The notes: generated by a model not told the origin, from the letters alone. Counted from the first letter of the stretch, positions 1 through 6,502 are shown. The stretch is DNA of 8,616 nt from Phycisphaerae bacterium (GCA_030602845.1 JAUVYZ010000071.1:1-8616), one strand, 5' to 3'. Made by a program: numbers and translations.

Positions 1-1
1 C

Positions 2-175
2 AAAAAAGTAAAGCCCAACGTATTAGTAAAGGGGCAGGACTGGGCGCAGAAGGGCGTCGTCGGTCGGGAGTTCGTTGAATCTTATGGCGGCAAGATTGTT
101 CTTGCCCCGCTTGTCGAAGACAAAAGCTCAACCGCAACAATCGAAAAGATGAAGTCATTGGAAACAAAATCCTGA
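2..175 (+). CDS. hldE: HldE/RfaE C-terminal end (D-glycero-beta-D-manno-heptose 1-phosphate adenylyltransferase), 5' partial
   Basis: The window opens inside this gene; 57 codons and a TGA stop remain. The enzyme transfers AMP from ATP to heptose 1-phosphate to give ADP-heptose, in the cytoplasm. The visible tail reads P-N-V-L-V-K-G-Q-D-W, then V-V-G-R-E-F-V-E-S-Y-G-G-K-I-V-L, and ends in D-K-S-S-T-A-T-I. This matches the end of RfaE-type nucleotidyltransferase domains (VKG-D, G-GG-V, S-T--I). Whether the N-terminal kinase domain is fused, as in bifunctional HldE, cannot be seen. The TGA overlaps an ATG (TGATGA) that is repeated 127 bp downstream at the start of gmhA. The position next to gmhA and gmhB supports the call. 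Confidence 0.85.
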   Translation, partial: KKVKPNVLVKGQDWAQKGVVGREFVESYGGKIVLAPLVEDKSSTATIEKMKSLETKS

Positions 176-306
176 TGAATAAGGTGAGTATTCCTTTCGT
201 CATTGCGAGCGGAGCGAAGCAATCTAAAACGTAACGGATGAGATTGCCGCGGCCTGCTTTGCAGGCCTCGCAATGACAGTCGTATAGGAAAGAAAATCCT
301 GATGAA
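160..306. repeat. Palindromic repeat element flanked by a 20-bp direct repeat
   Basis: Positions 160-179 and 287-306 are direct repeats with one mismatch in 20 (C165 versus G292). Between them lies a palindromic element. Outer arms GTCATTGCGAG (199/200-209) and CTCGCAATGAC (267-277) are complementary. Inner arms GCAATCT (219-225) and AGATTGC (241-247) also pair. The right half has its own perfect hairpin, GGCCTGC-TTT-GCAGGCC (251-267). The motif 'GTCATTGCGAGCGGAGCGAAGC' split across 200-220 belongs, from memory, to a dispersed repeat common in many bacterial genomes. Both the hldE stop and the gmhA start lie inside the duplicated sequence, so neither reading frame is damaged. I infer insertion with target duplication. 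Confidence 0.8.
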
Positions 307-898
307 CGACAGTACAAAGAAACAGATTGCAGAAGCGATAGAAACGCACAAGAAGATGATTGCCGAATTCCAGATAAGCGGCATTGAAACGATCGCTATC
401 GCTGCTGAGGCAATAATAAAGTCACTAAAGCAAAACGGCAGGGTCTATCTCTGTGGCAACGGAGGCTCGGCAGCAGATGCTCAACACATAGCCGGCGAGC
501 TTGTCGGCAGATTCGAGCGCGAACGCAGGCCGCTGCCGGCACTTGCCCTGACAACCGATACATCCGTGATAACATCGATTTCCAACGACGATAGCTTCAA
601 AAATGTATTTGTCAGGCAGGTCGAAGCGTTGGTTAGAGAAGGTGATATCCTGTGGGCCATTTCGACCAGCGGTATCTCGGCAAATGTCATTGCGGCCGCA
701 GAATTAGCAAAGCAAAAAGGCGCTTGCGTACTGGCCTTTACAGGCAAGCCCGATAGTAAACTGGAGCAAATTGCTGATATTTGTTTTTGTGCCGGTAACA
801 AATCAACGGCGCGTAGTCAGGAGGTCCACCAGCTTGCTTACCATATAATCTGTGACCTGGTAGAACAGAGTTTTTGCGAACAGTCAAACCAAAGATAA
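302..898 (+). CDS. gmhA: Phosphoheptose isomerase GmhA (sedoheptulose 7-phosphate isomerase)
   Basis: This 198-residue protein has the usual length for GmhA, a single SIS-domain enzyme. It converts sedoheptulose 7-phosphate to D-glycero-D-manno-heptose 7-phosphate, the first step of ADP-heptose synthesis. Visible motifs are CGNGGSAADAQH at 51-62, followed by the H-I-A-G-E-L-V-G-R-F stretch, STSG at 121-124 for phosphate binding, and Q-E-V-H-Q-L-A-Y-H at 173-181. H62, E66, Q173 and H181 fit the metal and catalytic positions known in the family. The start at 302 is preceded by AGGAAAG at 286-292. An identical ATG context exists at 175 because of the flanking duplication, but that frame ends after 19 codons. 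gmhB follows 6 bp downstream. Confidence 0.95.
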   Translation: MNDSTKKQIAEAIETHKKMIAEFQISGIETIAIAAEAIIKSLKQNGRVYLCGNGGSAADAQHIAGELVGRFERERRPLPALALTTDTSVITSISNDDSFKNVFVRQVEALVREGDILWAISTSGISANVIAAAELAKQKGACVLAFTGKPDSKLEQIADICFCAGNKSTARSQEVHQLAYHIICDLVEQSFCEQSNQR

Positions 899-904
899 GC
901 TTAA

Positions 905-1882
905 ATGAATATGTCTAATAAAGCGATATTCTTAGACCGTGATGACACTTTAATTGAAGACCCCGGCTATATCAATCATCCCGACCAGGTAAAGCTGCTG
1001 GACGATGTCGCTGAGGCACTTATCGAGCTAAAGCGTATGGGGTACAAGCTAATCGTTGTCTCTAATCAGTCAGCTGTTGCACACGGAATCGTTACTGAGA
1101 AAGTCATTGGTGAAATTCATAACCGCTTAAAACAACTGCTGGCCGAAAAGGGAGCATTTTTAGACCGGATTTATTACTGCCCTTATCATCCCGAAGGAGC
1201 TATCCCAAAATACCGTAAAGAAAGTGACTGGAGAAAGCCGAATCCCGGAATGCTGCTGGCCGCCGCCGACGAGATGGACGTCGACCTTAGCCAATCCTGG
1301 AGCATCGGCGATAGCGCTCGTGACGTTGAGGCCGGTTTACGAGCCGGCTGTAAAACTATATTAATAAACCGCTCTTCGCATCACAAACAGCCCGACCCCT
1401 GCTTGTTGCTGGCAGGAACACATCCACACTACAAGAGTGTAAATATAAAGGAGGCGGTAAATATCATAAAAAAGTATCACCGTTCCTCTGGCAAACCTGC
1501 AGACCAAACCCAGTCAGCCCCCGCGGGTCAAATTCAACCTCTCTTGCAAGCTGTGGAACAACCACGCAGTTCAGAGCCTAAAGAGCCGGCACCGTCCCCT
1601 CCGGAGAAGAATGCTGCCGGGAAAAGAACCGAACAGTTGCTCAGCAGCATTCTCGAACAGCTAAAAAGTATGCAGCGGGCCGATATGTTCGGCGAATTTT
1701 CAATAATGAGACTGATGGCCGGGATTATGCAAATTATTGTTCTGTTTTGCCTGTTGATAACTATATGGTTTCTGATGAGCCCAAGCAGGCAGGACAATAA
1801 TTTGGTTTTCATTGCGCTCGGGTTTGCTATGCTTTTTCAGCTGATGTCACTAACCTTCTACATAATGCAGGGACGAAAATAG
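905..1882 (+). CDS. gmhB: GmhB-type heptose bisphosphate phosphatase with C-terminal membrane tail
   Basis: Residues 1-190 are a HAD-IIIA phosphatase expected to remove the 7-phosphate from D-glycero-D-manno-heptose 1,7-bisphosphate. HAD motifs are all present: DRDDT at 11-15 (nucleophile D11, acid D13), SNQS at 53-56, RKPNPG at 110-115 (K111) and GDSARD at 135-140. The zinc loop of classic GmhB (C-P-H-H plus C-x-C) is largely lost: the sequence reads C92-P-Y94-H95 and S107-D-W109. After the enzyme come a Pro/Gln/Ser-rich linker (about 195-235), a short probable amphipathic or coiled helix (about 240-262) and two hydrophobic segments (about 272-291 and 299-319). At 325 residues it far exceeds the usual 180-190. 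The next in-frame ATG at 911 is an alternative start. The stop is TAG followed directly by TGA. Confidence 0.88.
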   Translation: MNMSNKAIFLDRDDTLIEDPGYINHPDQVKLLDDVAEALIELKRMGYKLIVVSNQSAVAHGIVTEKVIGEIHNRLKQLLAEKGAFLDRIYYCPYHPEGAIPKYRKESDWRKPNPGMLLAAADEMDVDLSQSWSIGDSARDVEAGLRAGCKTILINRSSHHKQPDPCLLLAGTHPHYKSVNIKEAVNIIKKYHRSSGKPADQTQSAPAGQIQPLLQAVEQPRSSEPKEPAPSPPEKNAAGKRTEQLLSSILEQLKSMQRADMFGEFSIMRLMAGIMQIIVLFCLLITIWFLMSPSRQDNNLVFIALGFAMLFQLMSLTFYIMQGRK

Positions 1883-1883
1883 T

Positions 1884-1985
1884 GATGCGTGAAACATGAA
1901 GCATCCCGCACCAATTAGGTGCGTCATTTGGCGCCGCATCGATGGACGTGGGCCTAAGCTCAATTGGTGCGGGACGAGATGCGAG
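1884..1985. repeat. Palindromic element between gmhB and the heptosyltransferase
   Basis: A perfect 12-bp inverted repeat, CCCGCACCAATT (1905-1916) and AATTGGTGCGGG (1962-1973), encloses an imperfect second dyad (AGGTGCGTC at 1917-1925 against GACGTGGGCCT at 1945-1955). GATGC (1884-1888) and GCATC (1901-1905) add a small outer hairpin. The right flank runs into short imperfect repeats of the form GAGATGC-GAGATGC-AAGATACG-AAATACGAG (about 1976-2005), which continue into the start of the next gene. This looks like a mobile or dispersed intergenic palindrome rather than a terminator, as no T-run follows. Confidence 0.7.
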
Positions 1986-3044
1986 ATGCAAGATACGAAA
2001 TACGAGATTTTAGTCTGCCTTCCTTCTCCTATGGGTGATGCTGTACTTTGCACACCGGCCCTGCGGGCCATTCGCCAACATTTCAAATCCTGCAAAATCT
2101 CGTTTTTTGCTAAGCCTGCGATTCGCGAAGTCTTGTCGCCAAGCAGCTTCAACGACGGATGGCTGGAGCAACAAAATAAGAATCCGTTTGCGATTGCAAA
2201 AATGCTCAAGGGCCATAAATTCACACATGCAATCCTTTTCAAGAATTCTTTTGCTTCCAGCTTGGCGGTTTCTTTAGCAAGGATACCGGTTCGGATCGGC
2301 TATGCCCGCGAGGGACGAGGGCTTTTGCTCACCGACAAACTCTATCCACCAAAACTATCTGACGGTAAATTCAAACCCCTTTCTATGATTGACTACTACC
2401 TTGCGATTGCCTCCTGGCTCGGTGTTGATACCACCAATAAAAATCTTGAACTGCTCATCGACCCACAAGACCAGGAAAAACTAAAAGCCAAATTGCCGGA
2501 AGTTGTCGATGCCGACAGACCGATAGCTGTCATTGTCCCCGGTGGAGCATTTGGGCCGAGCAAGTGCTGGCCCAGCGGTAGGTTTGCACAAACAGCGGAT
2601 TAGCTGATTACGAACTACAACGCAACGGTTGTTGTTTCCGTTGCATCAAACTCCGTTGAGAGGCAAATTGCCGGAGAAATTTGCAATTCCAGCAAACATA
2701 AACTTATCAACCTGGCAGAAAGCCCCATAACTCTTGGCGAATTAAAATCGTTTTTTTCAATTGCCGATTTAGTAATAAGCAACGACACAGGCCCACGGCA
2801 TATAGCCATAGCCCTGGGACGTAAAATTATCAGTTTGTTTGGACCAAATGACCCTGTCTGGACCGATACCGGCTGCGAAAATGAAATCCAAATAGTCGGT
2901 GACGTCTCTTGCGCTCCCTGCAGCAAGCCGATATGTGAGAAAAAAGAACATTTGTGCATGCAGGCAATCACTGTGGAGATGGTTTGTGACGCCGCGAAAA
3001 GATTACTCGAAAAAAATCACCAGATAAGCAACAGCTATGAGTAA
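1986..3044 (+). pseudogene. waaF: LPS heptosyltransferase (GT9, WaaF-like) interrupted by an in-frame TAG
   Basis: Read through the TAG, this is a 352-residue-plus-stop GT9 enzyme of normal length, which would move heptose from ADP-heptose onto the LPS inner core at the inner membrane. The N-terminal Rossmann half (1986-2603, 205 codons) carries ILVCLPSPMGDAVL near the start and G-G-A-F-G-P-S-K-C-W-P at its end. The C-terminal half (2604-3044, same frame, 146 codons) carries SNDTGPRHIA, LFGPNDPVWT and the C-A-P-C/C-(x)n-C-M signature typical of heptosyltransferases. Codon 206 (2601-2603) is TAG. No insertion or frameshift is present, so one base change explains it. I prefer the start at 1986 over the ATG at 1896, whose extra 30 residues come from the palindrome. 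The end overlaps the kinase gene by 8 bp. Substrate specificity (WaaF versus WaaC) is inferred. Confidence 0.8.
2601..2603 (+). other. In-frame amber codon inside the heptosyltransferase
   Basis: TAG lies between F-A-Q-T-A-D and L-I-T-N-Y-N-A-T, in the stretch where family members continue as F-A-x-x-A-D-x-L. Homology goes on in the same frame directly after it. TAG also ends gmhB, the cytochrome and the aldo/keto reductase in this window, so it is a normal stop here. Confidence 0.9.
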
Positions 3045-3891
3045 ACAAAAATTTGTAGAAATTTCAAAATTGTTCTTCATTGACCCCGATTATAAAACGG
3101 CATTTAGCAAATTGGGCTTAACTTCCATCGATGCTGTCTTTTCTTTTAATGCCGCTAAGAATCTGGCCAAGGACAATCTTGCCGGGTTCCGCAGCCGCTT
3201 GCAATTTGAAATAGGTCTGCCGCCAACGACCGTCTTTTTGAAACGCTACGACAGGCCGCCAATTTTGGCCCAACTCAGAAACTGGCTCTCGGCTCGCCGC
3301 CGGATAAGTTGCGGCTTCCTCGATTTCGAGCCGGCAAATAAACTCACAATAGCGGGCGTAAATAACCCGAAAATTATTTCTTACGGCGAGCAATGGGGCA
3401 TCTTTTTTGAGAAAAGAAGCTTTATCATCACTGAAAGAATTCCTGATGCCGACTCCCTGGAACGAAAATTACCCGATTGTTTTAACGCCCCGAATACAGT
3501 TGAAAATTTGAAACTGCGAAGAAATTTTACCACTCAATTAGCGGGCTTTGTAAAAAAATTCCACGAGACAAATTATCGTCATCGAGACCTCTATCTTTCA
3601 CACATATTCTACGCTGACAGCGGCAATTTTTATCTGATAGACCTGGCGCGGGCCTTTAAACCAATCATCTGGCGCCGGCGATTTCGGATAAAAGATATTG
3701 CGCAAGTTTATTATTCAGCCCCAGCCAGGTATTTCTCGAAAACAGACCGGCTGCGTTTCTACTTCGGCTATACCGGCCAAAACAAGCTGACCAGGAAAGA
3801 CAAAATATTTATTCGTAAAGTAATAAACAAAGCAAAACGGATGGCACGGCACGATATAAAGCACGGCAGGCCCGTCCCCTTTGAAAGCTGA
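3037..3891 (+). CDS. LPS core kinase, WaaP/InaA (Kdo/WaaP) family
   Basis: This 284-residue protein has a eukaryotic-like kinase fold of the Kdo/WaaP type, which phosphorylates heptose or Kdo of the LPS inner core with ATP. The visible parts are V-F-L-K-R-Y at 66-71 (K69, likely ATP-binding lysine), E98 in GFLDFEPANKL (likely alpha-C glutamate), the hinge-like FIITERIPDADSLE at 129-142, the catalytic loop HRDLYLSHIF at 182-191 (D184), and LIDLARAF at 200-207 (D202, the DFG-equivalent metal ligand). The HRDLYxxH form is characteristic of WaaP relatives. Its ATG overlaps the heptosyltransferase stop by 8 bp, suggesting translational coupling. No strong Shine-Dalgarno site is visible. The exact acceptor (heptose versus Kdo) cannot be told from sequence, so no symbol is given. 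Confidence 0.85.
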   Translation: MSKQKFVEISKLFFIDPDYKTAFSKLGLTSIDAVFSFNAAKNLAKDNLAGFRSRLQFEIGLPPTTVFLKRYDRPPILAQLRNWLSARRRISCGFLDFEPANKLTIAGVNNPKIISYGEQWGIFFEKRSFIITERIPDADSLERKLPDCFNAPNTVENLKLRRNFTTQLAGFVKKFHETNYRHRDLYLSHIFYADSGNFYLIDLARAFKPIIWRRRFRIKDIAQVYYSAPARYFSKTDRLRFYFGYTGQNKLTRKDKIFIRKVINKAKRMARHDIKHGRPVPFES

Positions 3892-3908
3892 CCGAATTCG
3901 GTTATAAT
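3881..3908 (+). promoter_or_regulatory. Sigma70-type promoter for a leaderless GT4-plsY transcript
   Basis: TTGAAA (3881-3886) and TATAAT (3903-3908) are separated by 16 bp, close to the sigma70 consensus. The -35 box lies in the last codons of the kinase gene. Seven bases past the -10 box is 3915, the A of the GT4 start codon, so the predicted transcript has essentially no leader. No Shine-Dalgarno site is visible upstream of that ATG, which agrees with leaderless initiation. This is a sequence match only. Confidence 0.5.
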
Positions 3909-3914
3909 CCTGCG

Positions 3915-5120
3915 ATGAAGATGAAAATCGCAATCATAATAGAACGGGCAAATATTGCCCTGGGGGGAGCGGAACGCTCAGCTTTTGAGATGGCAACCGC
4001 CGTTTCGGCACTCGGCCTTGAAGTGGACATACTTGCCGCAAAAGGCCAAATCCGGCATAGCCGGACCAGAAACATTCACATTCTATGTCAAAATACGCCC
4101 GGCAAGCGCGCTTGTTACCTTACCTTCGCAAAAGCATTAAAAAAATATTTATCACAAAATCATTATGATATAATTCACAGCGTTTTACCTTTTGACTTTG
4201 CCGATATTTATCAGCCGCGCGGGGGTACATACACTGAATCCATTTTGCGCAATGCCGCCAGTTACCGGAACAAGTTCCTCGAATCTTATAAGAAGCTCAC
4301 AGCTTTTGCCAATTTTCGCCGAACCCTACTTCTGCGGGCGGAGCGTAAGCTGTGCAGAGAACCGAACGGGCCGATAATCGTCGCACTTTCACAGTATGTT
4401 GCTGAGCGGTTCAAACGGCACTATGGCGCCGATGCGGAGCGTATAGTGGTGATACCTAACGGCGCAAAAATAAATAAACGAATCAGCACCGTTGAAGCAG
4501 GCAAACTCCGCACCCAAATACTGGCTCAATTGGCCCTTAAAGAAGCGGACAACCCCGTCTTTTTCTTGTTCGTGGCGAACAATTTCAGGTTAAAAGGACT
4601 GGCTGTCTTAGTAAAAGCAATGTCCGCCTATGGTGGAACGCCAGGCCATAACACGGACCGGCAGGCTTACTTAATTGTCGCCGGTAACGGCAGAGCACAC
4701 AAATACCGCCGACTCGCAAAAAAACTTAACATCAACAGGAAAATCATTTTCTTAGGGCCTATCAGGCACATTCAAAACGCTCTGTCAATAATAGATGTGG
4801 CTGTATTGCCTACCTTCTATGACCCGTCGAGCAGGTATATTCTCGAAGCATTAGCAGCGGGCAAGCCGGTGATAACCACGAAATTTAACGGTGCAACTGA
4901 TTTATTCGTTAATAATCGGCACGGCAAAGTGCTCGAGCGAAGCGAAGATGTCTCCGCACTGGCAGAAGCCATCGGCTATTTCACAAATACAAACAATATC
5001 CGGAAAGCATCGGAAGCGATTGTTGCAGATAATCTCAAAGAAAAAATCTCCATCAGCCGGGTTGCCAAGCAGCTAATATCTGTTTATGAATCTATACTAC
5101 AAAGGAAAGGCCAAAAATAA
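3915..5120 (+). CDS. GT4 glycosyltransferase, WaaG-like LPS core enzyme
   Basis: This 401-residue protein has the GT-B fold of family GT4. The N-terminal domain opens with K-I-A-I-I-I-E and G-G-A-E-R at 17-21. The domain linker has VALSQYVAERFKRHYG and VIPNGAKIN (181-183 PNG), as in WaaG-type enzymes. The C-terminal nucleotide-sugar domain carries F-R-L-K-G at 224-228, and D303-x7-E311 in DPSSRYILEALAAGKPV, a variant of the E-x7-E motif with Asp first. It probably adds a hexose from a nucleotide sugar to the heptose region of the LPS core on the cytoplasmic face of the inner membrane; sugar and linkage are unknown. The start at 3915 or at 3921 (two codons later) is possible. Its TAA shares its last base with the plsY ATG. 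Confidence 0.85.
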   Translation: MKMKIAIIIERANIALGGAERSAFEMATAVSALGLEVDILAAKGQIRHSRTRNIHILCQNTPGKRACYLTFAKALKKYLSQNHYDIIHSVLPFDFADIYQPRGGTYTESILRNAASYRNKFLESYKKLTAFANFRRTLLLRAERKLCREPNGPIIVALSQYVAERFKRHYGADAERIVVIPNGAKINKRISTVEAGKLRTQILAQLALKEADNPVFFLFVANNFRLKGLAVLVKAMSAYGGTPGHNTDRQAYLIVAGNGRAHKYRRLAKKLNINRKIIFLGPIRHIQNALSIIDVAVLPTFYDPSSRYILEALAAGKPVITTKFNGATDLFVNNRHGKVLERSEDVSALAEAIGYFTNTNNIRKASEAIVADNLKEKISISRVAKQLISVYESILQRKGQK

Positions 5121-5773
5121 TGTACACGACTTTCGCACTTGCCATCATAGCCGCTTATTTGCTCGGCTCGGTACCATTTGGAGTTATCATTGCCAGAGCC
5201 CACGGCAAGAATCTGCGCTCAATTGGCTCAGGTAACATCGGCGCAACCAACGTCTCCCGCGCCCTCGGTAGAAGATGGGCCTATCTTTGCTTCCTTCTCG
5301 ACGTGCTCAAAGGCCTGGTCCCAATGTTAGTCGCCGGAACCCTTATAGAGATGTCCGACCCAACCCCCGGTTTACTTTCTTTATGGCTCGCCGTAGGCTG
5401 TGCCGCTATCCTGGGCCATATCTTTCCCATATACCTGAAATTCAAAGGCGGCAAAGGCGTCGCGACCAGCCTCGGCGTGGCGCTGGGCCTTTGGCCTTAT
5501 TATACAATCTGTGCCACGGTTGCTTTTGCAATATGGGCGGCGACTGTTCTGTTGTGGAGGTATATCTCACTGGCTTCAATCGCCGCTTCTGTCGCTTTTC
5601 CTGTAGCGCTGATTCTGGCGATAGTCCTGACCCCCGCCTGGAATTTTGCTAATCTATGGCCGTTACTTGCCGCATCAATTGCTATACCGGTTATGGTGAT
5701 TGTACGTCACCGCGAAAATATAAAACGGCTAATCGCAGGAACCGAAAGCAAGGTCTTGAAAACCAAAAGCTAA
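5120..5773 (+). CDS. plsY: Glycerol-3-phosphate acyltransferase PlsY
   Basis: PlsY moves an acyl group from acyl-phosphate to glycerol 3-phosphate, giving lysophosphatidic acid, and is an inner-membrane protein. At 217 residues it is of normal length. The three family motifs are present: SGNIGATNVSRALG at 37-50, KFKGGKGVATSLGV at 107-120, and VRHRENIKRLIAGTE at 195-209. Hydrophobic segments lie at about 3-25, 55-73, 85-105, 122-145 and 150-172, with a further one near 180-195. AGGAAAGG at 5102-5109 is a fair Shine-Dalgarno site, and the TAATG overlap with the GT4 gene suggests coupling. Its placement in an LPS core cluster is less usual than its common position beside other phospholipid genes. 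Confidence 0.96.
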   Translation: MYTTFALAIIAAYLLGSVPFGVIIARAHGKNLRSIGSGNIGATNVSRALGRRWAYLCFLLDVLKGLVPMLVAGTLIEMSDPTPGLLSLWLAVGCAAILGHIFPIYLKFKGGKGVATSLGVALGLWPYYTICATVAFAIWAATVLLWRYISLASIAASVAFPVALILAIVLTPAWNFANLWPLLAASIAIPVMVIVRHRENIKRLIAGTESKVLKTKS

Positions 5774-5786
5774 AAGCCACAACTAT

Positions 5787-5846
5787 ATGCTCAATATTCG
5801 TAGAAAGAGAAAATCGAAAGAAGTGCCGAACCGCCTGACACTATAA
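5787..5846 (+). pseudogene. pgsA: Probable stump of pgsA (CDP-diacylglycerol-glycerol-3-phosphate phosphatidyltransferase)
   Basis: Thirteen bases after the plsY stop an ATG opens a 19-codon frame: a basic stretch (R-R-K-R-K-S-K) followed by E-V-P-N-R-L-T-L and TAA. P-N-x-L-T-L/I is the very characteristic N-terminus of PgsA-type CDP-alcohol phosphatidyltransferases, which normally continue with A/L-R-I and the first membrane helix. Here homology stops exactly after L-T-L, and no other frame continues it. PlsY and PgsA act in the same pathway. The simplest reading is that pgsA once followed plsY and was cut at about 5843 by a rearrangement bringing in the convergent operon. The match is only about seven residues, so chance cannot be excluded. 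Confidence 0.4.
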
Positions 5847-5891
5847 CGATGATTCATCGCAGATACCGCGGTGAAATAGACCAATCTACTT

Positions 5892-6425
5892 CTATTCAGG
5901 CGTCTCGTCGGTCATCATCCGTACTTTGTCATCCTCAATCAGCTCACCCGTTGCCTTGTCCCATTTTCGCGTGCGATAGACCAGACGGTGCTCCCCGTGA
6001 CAGTCGGTACAGTATTTTTCCTTCGTAGTGCCGGCGAAGAAAGAATTGTGCAGCGAGCTAATTTTGTCCTTGGGGTGACAGCCCATACAGAACGAAGTAA
6101 TCTTCGTCATCGGAAACATAATATCTGGTGGCGTGATGTTATCTTCGTCGCTGCAGTGGGCATCGGAGGCACCGTGGCACTGCTCACAGCTCATGTTGGC
6201 CCGCGCGTGCACAACAGCCAGTTCCTCGTCCTCGTAGTTTATATGGCACACGTGGCAGCGGCTGTTATCGGCTACGGGCCCGGTCGGCGGCGGCAGCTCT
6301 TCGGCGATGTCGCCGTTTTCCAGCAGCAGCGGAGGTTCCTGCCTGATTTTTTGCTTACAGGCCACCATCCCAACGGCCAGTACCGCCGCCACAAGCATCC
6401 ACAAGCAATATCTCAAATATCTCAC
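5892..6425 (-). CDS. Tetraheme c-type cytochrome lipoprotein
   Basis: This 177-residue exported protein has four CxxCH heme-attachment motifs: CHVCH (57-61), CEQCH (80-84), CMGCH (113-117) and CTDCH (139-143). Further histidines at 58, 73, 90, 126 and 146 could serve as distal ligands for low-spin hemes. The N-terminus is a signal peptide (hydrophobic 9-22) ending in V-A-C with C23 as the likely lipidated cysteine, followed by an acidic, proline-rich spacer (about 30-50). It should sit outside the cytoplasmic membrane and carry electrons; its partner is unknown. The start is GTG at 6425, supported by AAAGGAGA at 6431-6438. It lies 84 bp downstream of the aldo/keto reductase gene on the same strand, so the two are probably co-transcribed. 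Confidence 0.88.
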   Translation of the reverse strand: MRYLRYCLWMLVAAVLAVGMVACKQKIRQEPPLLLENGDIAEELPPPTGPVADNSRCHVCHINYEDEELAVVHARANMSCEQCHGASDAHCSDEDNITPPDIMFPMTKITSFCMGCHPKDKISSLHNSFFAGTTKEKYCTDCHGEHRLVYRTRKWDKATGELIEDDKVRMMTDETPE

Positions 6426-6430
6426 GCAGG

Positions 6431-6438
6431 TCTCCTTT
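6431..6438 (-). promoter_or_regulatory. Shine-Dalgarno site fixing a GTG start
   Basis: AAAGGAGA on the minus strand lies five bases before the GTG at 6425. It decides the start of the cytochrome gene, since the next ATG (codon 10) would cut into the signal peptide. Confidence 0.8.
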
Positions 6439-6476
6439 GCATTAAGTCAGGTTGGCGGGCACGGCTGCCTTGACTT

Positions 6477-6502
6477 CCGCTCGAATAGTTCGTTACGAGC
6501 GG
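6477..6502 (-). other. Intercistronic hairpin
   Basis: CCGCTCG (6477-6483) and CGAGCGG (6496-6502) form a perfect 7-bp stem with a 12-base loop, just after the aldo/keto reductase stop and before the cytochrome gene. No T-run follows on the minus strand, so it is more likely an mRNA-processing or stability element than a terminator. Confidence 0.5.

Noticed and set aside
175..234. Short plus-strand frame starting at the first copy of the duplicated ATG
   Set aside because: It is formed by the duplicated gmhA start running into the repeat and stops after 19 codons; no family similarity.
82..384. Minus-strand frame of 100 codons containing L-L-R-S-A-R-N-D-E
   Set aside because: This peptide is the familiar spurious translation of the palindromic repeat at 180-286, and the frame overlaps hldE and gmhA.
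1896..1985. N-terminal extension of the heptosyltransferase from the ATG at 1896
   Set aside because: The extra 30 residues are encoded by the palindrome and do not resemble GT9 proteins, whose homology begins just after the ATG at 1986.
2601..2603. TAG reassignment to an amino acid
   Set aside because: TAG ends gmhB, the cytochrome and the aldo/keto reductase in the same window, so a recoded genome is unlikely.
2835..3044. Separate 69-codon gene starting inside the second half of the heptosyltransferase
   Set aside because: It is the in-frame continuation of the GT9 domain, with no ribosome site and a start in the middle of a conserved motif.
5774..5891. Rho-independent terminator between the convergent plsY and cytochrome genes
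   Set aside because: Only weak short dyads are present and no T-run follows any of them.
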